Assembly (NCBI GenBank): GCA_001543005.1
Contig: LFLB01000007.1
Location: forward strand, 186,001 to 250,000
Length of the DNA stretch: 64,000 nt
Source of the DNA: Candidatus Spongiihabitans thiooxidans
Lineage (GTDB): Bacteria > Pseudomonadota > Gammaproteobacteria > Arenicellales > Poriferihabitantaceae
Direction: 5' to 3'
Shown here: positions 1 through 8,564 of the stretch, one piece after another
Numbering within the stretch: position 1 is the stretch's first letter
Layout: every line of letters starts with the position of its first letter
Program-made: the position numbers and the translations under genes
The notes under the pieces: model-generated
What the model saw: the letters and a program-made list of their open reading frames with translations, nothing else
Database searches by the model: none
What the model was told of the DNA's origin: nothing

Positions 1-2
1 AT

Positions 3-335
3 GATTTCTACGCTATCAGCGATATTTTTTTATTGCCCACGCATTATGATCCGTTTTCTAATGTCGTTTTAGAGGCGATGAGTTTCGAAAATGCAGTTTT
101 TACGACAAAACAAAATGGCGCCAGTGAGATACTCAAGCAACCGTTTATAATGGAAAACCCTAAAGATTTTTCAATCGTGGAAAAGATTGATAACTTGCTG
201 AATAATGCTGAAGACTTGCAAAATATCAAACAACAGAACAAATTCAAATCAGCAGAGTTTTCTATTGATGCTAACCTTGAGAAAACATTGGCTATTATAA
301 ATGGAGCGAATGAAGGCGCGGATTTCACGAATTGA
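3..335 (+). CDS. Glycosyltransferase family 4, C-terminal end (partial)
   Basis: The reading frame is open from the window edge, so this is the 3' end of a longer gene. The visible part reads FLLPTHYDPFSNVVLEAM, followed by a Gly-Ala-Ser-Glu-Ile stretch. This is the nucleotide-sugar binding end of GT-B fold, family 4 glycosyltransferases such as WaaG-like LPS core enzymes: a Pro-x-x-x-D-P-F-x-N-x-x-x-E-A-M pattern with the acidic residue that contacts the sugar nucleotide. Its role is inferred as adding a hexose to LPS core or another envelope glycan at the cytoplasmic face. It converges on the PEP-mutase-like gene. The donor and acceptor cannot be told. Confidence 0.8.
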   Translation, partial: DFYAISDIFLLPTHYDPFSNVVLEAMSFENAVFTTKQNGASEILKQPFIMENPKDFSIVEKIDNLLNNAEDLQNIKQQNKFKSAEFSIDANLEKTLAIINGANEGADFTN

Positions 336-544
336 TGTGCCTTCCTTGTCATGCTGGAGCGAAGCAAAGAATCCAGGGTTTTCCTTTTCTCCAATCTACG
401 TTCACCCGCAGATAAACATGGTGCATAACAGTCTTAAAAGATGCCAGGGTCTGTGGTAATCAGTTATGATTCAACTCGTGAAGCGGGTTTCGACGATATT
501 CGATGCCATTGGTACACCGACGAAATGGTTATACATTACTTTTC
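336..544. other. Convergent intergenic region
   Basis: Non-coding gap between two convergent genes. At about 346-378 it holds a GTCATGCTGGAGCGAAGC-type string followed by AAGAATCC, a kind of motif often dispersed in bacterial intergenic DNA. No second copy was noticed in this window. No clear terminator hairpin was found. Confidence 0.3.
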
Positions 545-1807
545 TCAGGGGATAAGTTCGAGAACTTTTTTAATCGGTATAAGCGTTGCATCTGCTTCTG
601 CTGAGCGGCTATGCGTGAGAATTGACTCGGCAGTTTTAACCATCGCCGGATATGCGGCGCGTAATAAATGATTAGCATAAATAACAATATTGACACCCTG
701 TTTTTCAAGTTCATCTTCGGTCGCTTCATTGCCACTCGGTGGAACTACAATCAAATGCACATTCTTCGAGAAATTTTTATAATGATTACAAAATTCAAAA
801 ATTTCTGTCGGATCTTTTTTATGGCTATGAATCATAATACCATCCACACCGGCTTCAATGTATGCTTTCGCTCTGGTAACCGCATCATCCATTCCCGCAT
901 CGACAATCAGACTTTCAATGCACGCAAAAATCATAAAGTCTGCGGTTACTTGTGCGGCTTTTCCTGCTCTGATTTTGGCGCAAAAACCTTCAACCGTATC
1001 CTGATTTTGTGCAAGCGCAACTTTATCGGCTATAGCCGCCGCCGAAACACCCAATCGTTCAAGGGTGCGAATGGTGAACTTAAAATGCTCTATTTTCCCA
1101 CCCGTACCAGCATCATAAACAATAGGCTTGGTAGTCACTTCCATAATGTCATTCAGTGTATTGCTACGCGAAGTAACATCGACCGCTTCTATATCCGGCT
1201 TACCTTTGGCGGTGGATTCGGTGAGGCTACTCCCCCACATACCGTCAAATTCACGAACACCATTGTCGCTATGAACCTCGATAGTTTCTGCAATTAACCC
1301 GGTCAGTCCGTTGTGTACTTCAATCAGGCGAACAAGCGGTTTTGCATAAAGCAGGCGTCGTAGTTTGTTTCTGCGAATATCTGGAGTGGTACCAATATCC
1401 CTTAATGCTTTGTTGATCTGGGTAGATGAAATGTTATCTGTATAAGCAATTTCAATTAACTTGCCATCCCATTTTGCAAGCGTAGTGATAACGGTTTCAC
1501 GAGTTTTGCGTTGCACACCCTCGCGCCAGTCGTCGCCATGTACGACATAATCAGGTTTAATTTTTAGTAGATTCGGAACATAGTCAAGAGTTTCTTGGGG
1601 TATAACCTGAGTGACACCTTTGATATTTTCTATGACTAGCTTGCGTTGTGCAAACGGCATATAGGGCAACCGCTTATAACTGGCAATGGCTTTATCGGTC
1701 AGCAAGCCAACGATTACTTCACCTAAACCTGAAGCGGTTTTGAGCACATTAAGATGCCCCGGATGCACCAAGTCAGCACTCATTCCGACATAAACTATTT
1801 TCTTCAT
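545..1807 (-). CDS. Cytidylyltransferase fused to a degenerate PEP-mutase-like domain
   Basis: A 420-residue two-domain protein. Residues 1-135 are a nucleotidyltransferase of the CTP:phospho-alcohol type, with HPGH at 15-18 and ISST at 126-129. Residues 155-420 follow the phosphoenolpyruvate mutase domain of PepM-cytidylyltransferase fusions that make and activate phosphonates such as 2-aminoethylphosphonate. Overall similarity is high ([41 protein letters not shown]). However, the expected metal and substrate residues are changed: DGD is D232-A-G234, EDK is A260-D-K, the NS-containing loop after it is about 8 residues short, the Arg of the ARIES-like segment is Cys296, and the Asp of the SFDS-like segment is Thr. 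The CMP-transfer half should work; the mutase half probably does not. It lies 24 nt downstream of licD in the same direction. Confidence 0.85.
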   Translation of the reverse strand: MKKIVYVGMSADLVHPGHLNVLKTASGLGEVIVGLLTDKAIASYKRLPYMPFAQRKLVIENIKGVTQVIPQETLDYVPNLLKIKPDYVVHGDDWREGVQRKTRETVITTLAKWDGKLIEIAYTDNISSTQINKALRDIGTTPDIRRNKLRRLLYAKPLVRLIEVHNGLTGLIAETIEVHSDNGVREFDGMWGSSLTESTAKGKPDIEAVDVTSRSNTLNDIMEVTTKPIVYDAGTGGKIEHFKFTIRTLERLGVSAAAIADKVALAQNQDTVEGFCAKIRAGKAAQVTADFMIFACIESLIVDAGMDDAVTRAKAYIEAGVDGIMIHSHKKDPTEIFEFCNHYKNFSKNVHLIVVPPSGNEATEDELEKQGVNIVIYANHLLRAAYPAMVKTAESILTHSRSAEADATLIPIKKVLELIP

Positions 1808-1831
1808 AAAAAAGTCGCGCTGGTTTTTTAA

Positions 1832-2452
1832 TTATATGGTTGTACTTTTTGTTCCTGTCCAAACGGTTTTCTCTATGATGGCTTGACAATCTTCATAAAA
1901 CCGATATTTTGGATTAGGTGTTCGCCAGTCACCATACATGGAAGTCAAATATAATTCATGGTCAGCGGGTTTCAGCCACTCTCTTTCGTAGAGTTCAATC
2001 TTTTCAAGATCATGAACCGGAACGGCGTAGCGTATCTGCTGAATTATTGGTCCCCCACCATAGCAATACCACTGCATTTTATTATTAACGCGATTGACCT
2101 CAAGAAAATCAAACTTGATTACCGTTTTGTATTTAAGCGCGTATTCAGTAATCTCACCGCTATTATTTTTCCAGCAGGCATGTATTTTAAAACCAGATTT
2201 TAATAATAAATCGAGACTGGTTTCCAATTTTTCTCGATCACTTCTCCAATAATGAAAATCTATATCCATATCATGGGGTAGCATACCGCCTTGTCGCACA
2301 TATCCAAGAACCAAGCCGCCACAAAGCCAGTATTTTCCGTGTATCGGCGAGTCGGCCAGCACGTCGTGCAATAATTGTACCGCCTTCACGATTTTACGCA
2401 TCTGAATAGGGCGCGTCAGGGGTAGGAATACCGGCCAGTCTCTGACTTTCAT
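1832..2452 (-). CDS. LicD-family phosphotransferase
   Basis: A 206-residue protein with the LicD signature: CGG at 44-46, then VLGYVRQGGMLPHDMDID with the metal-binding Asp pair at about 61-65, followed by a Phe/His/Tyr/Trp-rich strand. LicD proteins use a nucleotidyltransferase fold to move phosphocholine, or in some phosphonate clusters aminoethylphosphonate, from a CDP or CMP carrier onto a cell-surface glycan. The downstream cytidylyltransferase fusion would supply the activated donor, which fits a phospho- or phosphono-tailoring pair. It follows the glycosyltransferase gene by 13 nt, so the three minus-strand genes look like one operon. The transferred group is not determined. Confidence 0.8.
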   Translation of the reverse strand: MKVRDWPVFLPLTRPIQMRKIVKAVQLLHDVLADSPIHGKYWLCGGLVLGYVRQGGMLPHDMDIDFHYWRSDREKLETSLDLLLKSGFKIHACWKNNSGEITEYALKYKTVIKFDFLEVNRVNNKMQWYCYGGGPIIQQIRYAVPVHDLEKIELYEREWLKPADHELYLTSMYGDWRTPNPKYRFYEDCQAIIEKTVWTGTKSTTI

Positions 2453-2465
2453 GGTTATATTTCGC

Positions 2466-3464
2466 TCAGTTCAATTTATCCAAAACATCTCGCCTGAAGT
2501 CGATGTTTTTCAGGTCGTCTGCCAGTAATGCAAATCGCATTTTAAGCAAGCTGAGATGCTTGCCCCCCACACTGTGTCTAAGTTTTCTCAACGCCTTAAC
2601 AGACCAAAAAGCGCACCAAAATTGATCCCGTTTAGACAACGCCTTCTTCAGCCGCTTATAATGACGCTTTGAACGAAACTCATCGTAAGGGACAAATAAA
2701 CTTTCATTTAGTAGTTTTTCTATTGAACGCTTTTTTACCTTGTGCGATAAATTCGCATACCCAAAATCTTGTTTCAGATACTTCAAATGGAAATACATAA
2801 TTCCCATATACTCATTTTCCATTTCTTTCCTGTGTGGTCTATTCATTCTCTCAAAACTTTTTCTTTGAGAAAAGAATATATTTTTGCTGACCGGGTGATA
2901 GTAGATATCACCGTTTCCGGAAAATGGATGCTCTATCAGCCCGCCTGCCAGAATTGAGCTTCCTTCGCGCATTAAATTGATACCCGAAAAGGTATAGATT
3001 TTCTGCTTTCCTACGGCGTTATCCGCACGAATCGTTTTAGTCAGGGAAGTGAGGTTACACGGAATAGCAAGGTGGTCATCATCCAGTTTTGTCGCTACGT
3101 TATAAGTCGTTTTGGATAGCGCGTAGTTAAAATAATTCGCCATGCTGTGTACTGAATCCGTCGGCGTTTTTGTATGCTCATCACTTTGGCATGGGTGCAC
3201 TTTCGGCAAGTAGTGAAATATCTTAATTGTATCCGGGTATTGGTTTTGCAGATCGAACAGGGTCGCTTCGGTATCATCGGTGCAGTCGTTATAAACCGCT
3301 ATAATCTCATCATAAAATTGAAGATGCGAAACGATCGCCAACCGTAAAAACTCCCCGCCATTTTTGATACGCATATACGCGCTGATGCCGGGCTTGCGCG
3401 GAGCGGCGAGTGCGGTCGGGTCAAACTGAAACTCAGCGAAGGAGTTAGAAGGTTTGTTTTTCAT
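2466..3464 (-). CDS. Glycosyltransferase family 2-like protein
   Basis: A 332-residue cytoplasmic protein, first gene of the glycan-decoration operon. It opens with ISAYMRIKNGGEFLRLAI and a Tyr-Asn-Asp-Cys-Thr-Asp-Asp-Thr strand, then TKLDDDH at about residue 127. This is the layout of GT-A fold enzymes: nucleotide-binding strand, then a DxD-like metal site. The C-terminal half is rich in basic and aromatic residues, without membrane segments. Probable role: transfer of a sugar onto the glycan later decorated by LicD. The exact family and acceptor are unknown. Confidence 0.7.
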   Translation of the reverse strand: MKNKPSNSFAEFQFDPTALAAPRKPGISAYMRIKNGGEFLRLAIVSHLQFYDEIIAVYNDCTDDTEATLFDLQNQYPDTIKIFHYLPKVHPCQSDEHTKTPTDSVHSMANYFNYALSKTTYNVATKLDDDHLAIPCNLTSLTKTIRADNAVGKQKIYTFSGINLMREGSSILAGGLIEHPFSGNGDIYYHPVSKNIFFSQRKSFERMNRPHRKEMENEYMGIMYFHLKYLKQDFGYANLSHKVKKRSIEKLLNESLFVPYDEFRSKRHYKRLKKALSKRDQFWCAFWSVKALRKLRHSVGGKHLSLLKMRFALLADDLKNIDFRRDVLDKLN

Positions 3465-3530
3465 GTTTCTTTGCTAAGCAATAAACCCATGTCACAAAAC
3501 ACCCGACCGAAGCCGAGTGTTTTGATCGGT

Positions 3531-3926
3531 CTATTTGTCACGTTGTGATGTCCATTCCACTAGCTCCTGACCCGTCAATTCATCAGCCAAGAATTTATCA
3601 ATTTTGGTGCTGAATGTGTGATCAATCGGCAACCCCACTAAAATGCTTTTGCTTAAATTGGGAGGAATAACATACCAAACAGGGTAGCCAGTCGAGATAG
3701 GATGCCCTTGCGGATCCCAAAACTAACGTATTCCAAGCCTTCGCATGCCATCCCATTTCATGGCCACTATAGCCCAACGCTCATCGGTATCCTTATAAAC
3801 AACCACATAAGGACCGCCTACTGAGTCTTGAGGTGAATTAACTTTCAGTATTTCTGAATCATTTTCTAACTCCACTCTTTTCCCGCCTTGTATCATGGGT
3901 TTTCTCCAGCAGTAAAAAATAAACAA
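3531..3926 (-). pseudogene. Conserved hypothetical protein interrupted by an in-frame TAG
   Basis: A 131-codon frame is split by one amber codon at 3723-3725. Upstream lie 67 codons ending in WAIVAMKWDGMRRLGIR. Immediately downstream, in the same frame, are 63 further sense codons beginning FWDPQGHPISTGYPVWYVI and ending VEWTSQRDK. Both halves have protein-like composition. A Trp codon at the junction (TGG to TAG) would restore the whole protein, so a single nonsense mutation is the simplest reading. No domain was recognised. It sits at the left edge of the island next to other broken genes. Confidence 0.6.
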
Positions 3927-4162
3927 CTAAAATCACACCGTTTGGTGCTGCGAAAAGGAATCGTACCACAAAAAAGATTCAATATGCCCTTGAAAACAGG
4001 TATCAACTCTGCGTGAATTGATCGGAGAAAAGCCCCTTAAAGTATCTTGAACCTAAGTGAATTATACGCCTACGCTTCTTGCGTTGTTTAGGGTTGGGGG
4101 TTATCGAGACATTGCCGACACGAAAACGGGCGGGATGACAAGAAACCAAGTGGGAACGCTGA

Positions 4163-4414
4163 ATGTTGGATTTACTAAAATCGACTGTAATTGGTTTGCC
4201 ATGCTTCGTTGAACTCGCCACGCGCACGAGAGAAAAACTTACGCGAGCGGAAATTGCGGAGCGGATGGGAACAAAGACACCGGCGACAACGCGGCTTGAA
4301 TCGCCTTTATATCAGGGAAAATCATCACCGTCTTTCAACACTTTGCGAAAATACGCGCATGCGGTTGGGTGTAAAATGCAGATTAAATGTGTCAAGCAAG
4401 GGCCGGCTACTTGA
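4163..4414 (+). CDS. Xre-family HTH protein, probable orphan antitoxin-type regulator
   Basis: An 83-residue protein with a helix-turn-helix at about 27-60 (LTRAEIAERMGTKTPATTRL) followed by SPSFNTLRKYAHAVGCKMQI. This arrangement is typical of HigA-like Xre antitoxins. No toxin gene was found on either side: the roughly 230 bp upstream hold no credible ORF and the next gene faces the other way. It may be the survivor of a decayed toxin-antitoxin pair. The start codon is uncertain. The 240 bp downstream (4415-4654) show nothing recognisable. Confidence 0.65.
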   Translation: MLDLLKSTVIGLPCFVELATRTREKLTRAEIAERMGTKTPATTRLESPLYQGKSSPSFNTLRKYAHAVGCKMQIKCVKQGPAT

Positions 4415-4654
4415 TAAAAATATCAATTGTCATCGGTTGTATGCTTCGTGGTCAATGAGCGAGCGGTTGCCGCTTGTTTGGTGCTGTGGTTTTGCTGCCG
4501 CTTCGCAGTGCCCGATGTGCAGCATCAGTATCCGCAGGCAACAAGATTCGTTAGGCACTTAAAACGCTGTCCAAAACGAAAGGAGTGGTTTCCAAAATAG
4601 GTGGAAGCCCTGCTATACAGGAGATAATAGTTTGATTGGATTTGTGTTTACCAT

Positions 4655-5350
4655 TCACATCGCCAATTTTTGCTGACGAAGTTCTGCAGAATGATCCTTC
4701 TTGAAAGAATCAGACGAAATCATGTCTATGAAATCATGCTGAGACCGTAATGCTTTATCCAATGAGTTTAGCTTCAACAAGGAGACCAATAATGCACAAG
4801 TATGGGCTTGGCAATTGATGGATCTTTGCGGGTTAAACTCGATATCAGTGAAGCCCTTATAGGAGTACAGCCGCTTTAGAAATTCTTGATGTAAACTTAG
4901 AGCAGAAAGGTACAACCAATCATAGAAGGCTGTTTCTGGCGCTAAAGGCCACGTCCGCCCGAAGTAATCAAAACCGGTTAAGGAACCTGACTCCTGTATC
5001 CTTGGGTCTTGTTTGGCACGCTTGCTATCTTTCCTGTAAATATCCGTGTAGGGGCCTCCTTTTTCAAATACCTTGCTCCCTTGGTACGCAGCTTCAAGGC
5101 TGATTTTTCCGATGTCTGTCTCAACTTTCAGACTAAACGCACTTAATCTTTGCCCTAACCGTTCATCAGACTTTGTTGATACTTCCAACAAGGGAGATAG
5201 ACCTTCTTTGTCAGCGGATTCATGCAACGCCGCTACATTCTTTTTCTTTTGAATCAGAGCGAACCCGGGATTCCATTCAAAATCCACTAGGACTTCTTCA
5301 ACAAGATGCCCTGGCTTGCCAATGGGGATAAATACTGGACGTTTAGCCAT
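4655..5350 (-). CDS. NADAR-domain antitoxin of the DarT1 type
   Basis: A 231-residue protein matching the remembered NADAR antitoxin family that accompanies DarT1 toxins. Features include RPVFIP at the N-terminus, a KLSAF-like LSAFSLKVET stretch, QGSKVFEKGGPYTD, GFDYFGRTWPLAPETAFYDW and FTDIEFNPQRSINCQ. NADAR enzymes of this family remove ADP-ribose from nucleobases and so undo the toxin's DNA modification. Its ATG overlaps the toxin stop by 8 nt, the usual translational coupling of such pairs. The reading frame is intact although the toxin is frameshifted, as expected when an antitoxin outlives its toxin or when the toxin varies in phase. Confidence 0.75.
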   Translation of the reverse strand: MAKRPVFIPIGKPGHLVEEVLVDFEWNPGFALIQKKKNVAALHESADKEGLSPLLEVSTKSDERLGQRLSAFSLKVETDIGKISLEAAYQGSKVFEKGGPYTDIYRKDSKRAKQDPRIQESGSLTGFDYFGRTWPLAPETAFYDWLYLSALSLHQEFLKRLYSYKGFTDIEFNPQRSINCQAHTCALLVSLLKLNSLDKALRSQHDFIDMISSDSFKKDHSAELRQQKLAM

Positions 5351-5863
5351 TCTTCCAACCTGATATTTTCTCGATTGAGATGGAGCGAGGGATAAGTATT
5401 TCGGATTTACGCGCTTTTTTCAGCCTTTCTTGTATAGCTGGATTTGTCCAATCCGTGCTGGTAAATAGTACCTCAAAGTCGATCTGCTTTTTTGCTTCCT
5501 CGGCATTGAGGATAGCTACTCCAGTTTTGTTGGAAACATCAGAACTAAATCGAACATCATCTCCAAGCAGTATAGATGAATCAATTTTAAGCCAAACGGG
5601 TTCTGATATTTATGCTCTTTCTTGGCCAAAAAAAGCATTGGGTGGTCATCAACAAAGGCCAAATGAACATACTCATCCACCTCTTTTATTCTGTCTGCGT
5701 CATGGCTCCAATCATTACCACCTGAGGACGGTATCTCGATACCACGCCTCTCAGCTTCCCGAAAAGAAAACAATCCTTTGTGCTCCTGAATCGAATCAAG
5801 GTTTGACCTGTCAGTGAAATGCCAGATCTCGAAGATGTTGTATTTCCGGATAATCGTATTCAT
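5343..5863 (-). pseudogene. DarT1-like DNA ADP-ribosyltransferase toxin, frameshifted
   Basis: The first 88 or so codons (IFEIWHFTDRSNLDSI, GGNDWSHDADRI, DEYVHLAFVDDHPMLFLAKK) fit the DarT fold, which ADP-ribosylates bases in single-stranded DNA using NAD. At a CCC run (plus strand 5598-5600) the frame slips. The next frame continues PVWLKIDSSILLGDDVRFSS and runs through KSEILIP, where the catalytic Glu of DarT lies, to a TAA at 5343-5345. Adding one base at the C run gives a single 173-codon gene. In the present frame translation stops after 115 codons without the Glu, so the encoded toxin should be dead. The cause could be mutation, a homopolymer sequencing error or phase variation. Confidence 0.7.
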
Positions 5864-5875
5864 ATTTATGGATAA

Positions 5876-6001
5876 CTATACACGATCTTTCTTCGGTGAA
5901 TAGTCAAACACCAGATTCTTAGCGTTGAGCGTGACAAATTGGCGGCCTTTGGCGCGGACGACCAAGATTGCCCTGAATACTTCGGTCAGATTAAAGCCCA
6001 T
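5876..6001 (-). pseudogene. Short coding remnant of unknown family
   Basis: A 41-codon open stretch (MGFNLTEVFRAILVVRAKG, then a TLNAKNLVFDYSPKK-like tail and TAG at 5876-5878). It has good coding-like composition and lies between hicA and darT. It looks like the C-terminal tail of a larger protein whose front is gone, but the family was not recognised and it could be a chance ORF. Confidence 0.3.
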
Positions 6002-6017
6002 GTGGGTGGCGCACAAC

Positions 6018-6253
6018 TCATTTCTTTTTGCGCATTGATTGGATGAATGCTTTTCGAGTGATGTTTGCGGTTTTCAGGTTACTCATATGACATTTGCGGA
6101 CAATTCTTTTTGTTCGGGAACAACAATCGGACGGAAAATTCCCTCTTTGGTCAGAACAATGTGACTTCCTTTTTGCCGGTTGCACTTGAATCCGTGATTT
6201 TCAAGAAATTGCACAAATTCTCTGTAACTGACGACGGGCAGCCTGTCGCCCAT
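6018..6253 (-). pseudogene. hicA: HicA-like mRNA interferase toxin, C-terminus frameshifted
   Basis: The ATG at 6253 overlaps the hicB stop (TAATG). The first 56 codons show the HicA fold: YREFVQFLENHGFKCNRQKG, then SHIVLTKEG with the catalytic His, then RPIVVPEQKELSANVI, ending at TGA 6083-6085. One base later the next frame continues SNLKTANITRKAFIQSMRKK to a TGA at 6018-6020, which is the usual last helix of HicA. A single missing base therefore removes the C-terminal helix. HicA degrades mRNA through its double-stranded RNA-binding-like fold. The short product may be inactive. Confidence 0.65.
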
Positions 6254-6611
6254 TATGCGTCATACATCATCATTGGAATTTCCGCAGGGATTTGGACTTC
6301 CCGGGCGCCGGAAAATGCACCCGTAGATTTGTTGCGTTGCTTGCGGGTAGATTGCTGCTTATACGAAGTAAACCCGCATTCTGTTAACACCTCATTCAGC
6401 GTGTTGCGCTGGATACAGGATTGGATAAATAGATGAGTCGCTTCACTGATGTTCTCGGTGGCTTGTTTGATTGTTTCGCCCTGACTGTATAAATCCAGTT
6501 CAGGACAGTAAGAGATGAACATTTTGGGTTTTTCTTGTTTGATTTGCGCGACAGGTTTGCTCTGATAAAGACTACGCCCTTCGTCTCTTTAATCGGTTGA
6601 TTATCGGTCAT
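6253..6611 (-). pseudogene. hicB: HicB-like antitoxin, probable 5' frameshift
   Basis: An intact 89-codon frame (6253-6522) begins MFISYCPELDLYSQGETIKQ, the partial RNase H fold core of HicB antitoxins. The expected N-terminal strand (KETKGVVFIRANLSRKSN) lies just upstream in another frame that opens with ATG at 6611. One added base near the A5C3 run at about 6525-6535 joins the two into a 119-residue protein of normal HicB length. The order hicB then hicA is one of the two common arrangements. Translation from the internal ATG would give a HicB lacking its first strand. Confidence 0.6.
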
Positions 6612-6823
6612 GGTTATTTCGCATGGTTGTGTGCATGGATATAAAAGATTGAGTCGCCTAAAATCTTTGCCCAGTGTCAAATCAGGGGTTGGGAAGTGTA
6701 AAGCATATATGATCTTGATTACAACATATTCAATCGGAGTGTACAGAGGCTAGAAATTACCTGAAAATGGTCGCAAACGGCTTTTTGCGCTCACCGTTGT
6801 AGACCAAAGGCGCATGCGATCAC

Positions 6824-7369
6824 CTACAAGAAGAACTGCTTATAATCCTTATCAAGGTTGGCCGGGAGGTCCTTTTTATAGCGCAAGTACTTAATCAGTC
6901 CGCGGATGGTTTTCAGGTTGATGTGGCTGCAGTCCAGCATAATCTTCAGGAGTCCGAGTGTAGGCATCGCCGTGACATCAAACTCGGCTGCCAGTTCCGT
7001 CATGTCCTGATCATCCGTCACAACGGGGATGTTAAGCTCAATTGCGTAAGCGATATACAAAGCATCGATTTTTGACGGCCCTGGCAGGTCTTTTTGCACA
7101 TGACCCCAGACAAATTGAAATGCGTGATCAATCGCTTTCTTCTGTTTACGCCCAATGGCGGGAAAGTATTTGCGGTTCCCAATATATCTTTCTTCATCTA
7201 CCCAGGAAAACTTAGTTCTCAGACGATGATTCGATAATTCGTCGTTGAGTTCCGGCAGGATGTACAGGCAGTATTCGAGGTCGCCAAATGGCGTGAACAA
7301 CAAGGGGTCAATGGTCTGCGCTAGTCTGAGGTAGGCATTGGTGTCAACAAGTATTTTGGATTGCGGCAA
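6824..7369 (-). CDS. PIN-domain ribonuclease-like protein
   Basis: A 181-residue protein with the PIN-fold acidic constellation: VDTNAYL at residues 8-14, an acidic Glu in LPELNDEL, DALYIAYAIE at about 103-112 and VTDDQDM at about 117-123. PIN proteins are metal-dependent RNases and are often toxins. It begins with TTG directly after the stop of the Xre-metalloprotease gene (TGA-TTG, no gap), so it is probably translated by coupling. The pairing with an Xre-ImmA/IrrE protein suggests a toxin or effector held by that regulator. The specificity is unknown. Confidence 0.7.
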   Translation of the reverse strand: MPQSKILVDTNAYLRLAQTIDPLLFTPFGDLEYCLYILPELNDELSNHRLRTKFSWVDEERYIGNRKYFPAIGRKQKKAIDHAFQFVWGHVQKDLPGPSKIDALYIAYAIELNIPVVTDDQDMTELAAEFDVTAMPTLGLLKIMLDCSHINLKTIRGLIKYLRYKKDLPANLDKDYKQFFL

Positions 7370-8497
7370 TCAAGTCAGCTCCGCATGGATATTTTTCGCA
7401 TCTAAGAGCGGCATATCCATCAATGTCTGCACCAGCCCTGGACCTTTCTGGTTTTGCTTGTGGTATTGTCGAAGCATATCAAAGAAAGGGGTTTTAAAGG
7501 CTTCCTCGGTTTTGCGAATGTAATCTCTGGCATTCCAATCAGACTGGTCACCCAACAGGGTTTCACTTACATTCTTATAGCCCTTGTTGAAGTTGGTAAT
7601 CCAACCATAAATTCTTTTCCCAAAGTCAATTTCGGAAAGGCCAGCACTCACAGCATATTTGTTCACCTGTTTCCGTACCGTATCTGGTGAAACGATTTCT
7701 TTTTTCGCCACACGCTCAAGATTTCGCAACCTTCCTCTCACAGTAGTTTCGGCATGAAAGACCCGATAAGCCTGCTTGGCCTTTTCATGCGGAAATAACA
7801 AGGCGCCGGCAAAAGCATCAGCAAAATTTTCTGCTTCGTTGCCGGATAACGACGGTGACAAACAGTGCCCAAGTTCGTGTGCCATCCAGAATTTAAAGTC
7901 ATGAATGTTCACATCAAGATTCAAATACACCCAAGTGGACTGTGAATCCGGCAAGTAGATATGAACCGCATTCTCATGGCGTTTTTTACTGCCCCATAGC
8001 ACCGGCACAATCATTGCCTGCAACGCATAAAAACGGTCGATCAAATGTGCGAATTCGATGGTTTCGGTATCCTTCAATTTAATATCGTGCCGAACCTTTG
8101 CTGCCACTTTGCGTAGAAAGTCGTAGTCACAGCCGGGGGACCTTAGAACAGGCGGCATTTCAAATGTATCAAATGGCAGGAAGGGCATCAGATGGCGCAA
8201 GCACCGACCCATTTCCTGCGCTTTCTTAATATGGCAATCCAGGGTTTTAGTACCTTGAATTCTCCTGAAAGACACTTTAGGCGCATATAAATCGTCTTCG
8301 ATAACTAACGCATCAAAGCTCAGATCAAGTTGCTTACCAAGTTGCAGCAACTTGCTGGGGCGGGGAAATGACTTTGCATTCAGCCACTGCGAAACGGCTT
8401 CTTTGGATACTTTAAGCGCCTCGGCTATCGCGGATTGCGTTAACCCTGCTGTGGCCATGGCGCGACCTATCCTGTCCAAATCAAGTCTCTTTGGCAT
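7370..8497 (-). CDS. Xre HTH - ImmA/IrrE (DUF955) metallopeptidase regulator
   Basis: An N-terminal HTH (LTQSAIAEALKVSKEAVSQW) is followed by a roughly 300-residue region with the zinc-protease motif HELGH (in WMAHELGHCLSP) and ENFADAFAGALLFP, whose Glu is the usual third zinc ligand. ImmA/IrrE proteins cleave repressors in response to a signal. Fused to an Xre domain they act as sensors or antitoxins. The ATG at 8497 was chosen over an upstream TTG because that TTG is part of a TTGACA hexamer that looks like a -35 box. Tandem ACTTGAC copies just upstream may be an operator. It forms a zero-gap pair with the PIN gene. Confidence 0.75.
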   Translation of the reverse strand: MPKRLDLDRIGRAMATAGLTQSAIAEALKVSKEAVSQWLNAKSFPRPSKLLQLGKQLDLSFDALVIEDDLYAPKVSFRRIQGTKTLDCHIKKAQEMGRCLRHLMPFLPFDTFEMPPVLRSPGCDYDFLRKVAAKVRHDIKLKDTETIEFAHLIDRFYALQAMIVPVLWGSKKRHENAVHIYLPDSQSTWVYLNLDVNIHDFKFWMAHELGHCLSPSLSGNEAENFADAFAGALLFPHEKAKQAYRVFHAETTVRGRLRNLERVAKKEIVSPDTVRKQVNKYAVSAGLSEIDFGKRIYGWITNFNKGYKNVSETLLGDQSDWNARDYIRKTEEAFKTPFFDMLRQYHKQNQKGPGLVQTLMDMPLLDAKNIHAELT

Positions 8498-8564
8498 GCT
8501 TCGTATGTTTATGGAAAAGTCAAGTTTTGTCAAGTTTTAATTGCGGGCGGCAGCACAAACAGCG

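Noticed and set aside
668..1297. 209-codon plus-strand ORF opposite the cytidylyltransferase-PEP mutase gene
   Set aside because: It is antisense to a gene with clear family motifs and its own translation matches nothing recognisable.
3723..3725. Programmed TAG read-through (for example pyrrolysine)
   Set aside because: No pyl genes or suppressor tRNA are visible in the window and the neighbouring genes show similar lesions, so a nonsense mutation is simpler.
5380..5817. 145-codon plus-strand ORF across the DarT region
   Set aside because: It is antisense to the DarT frames, which carry the family motifs on both sides of the slip.
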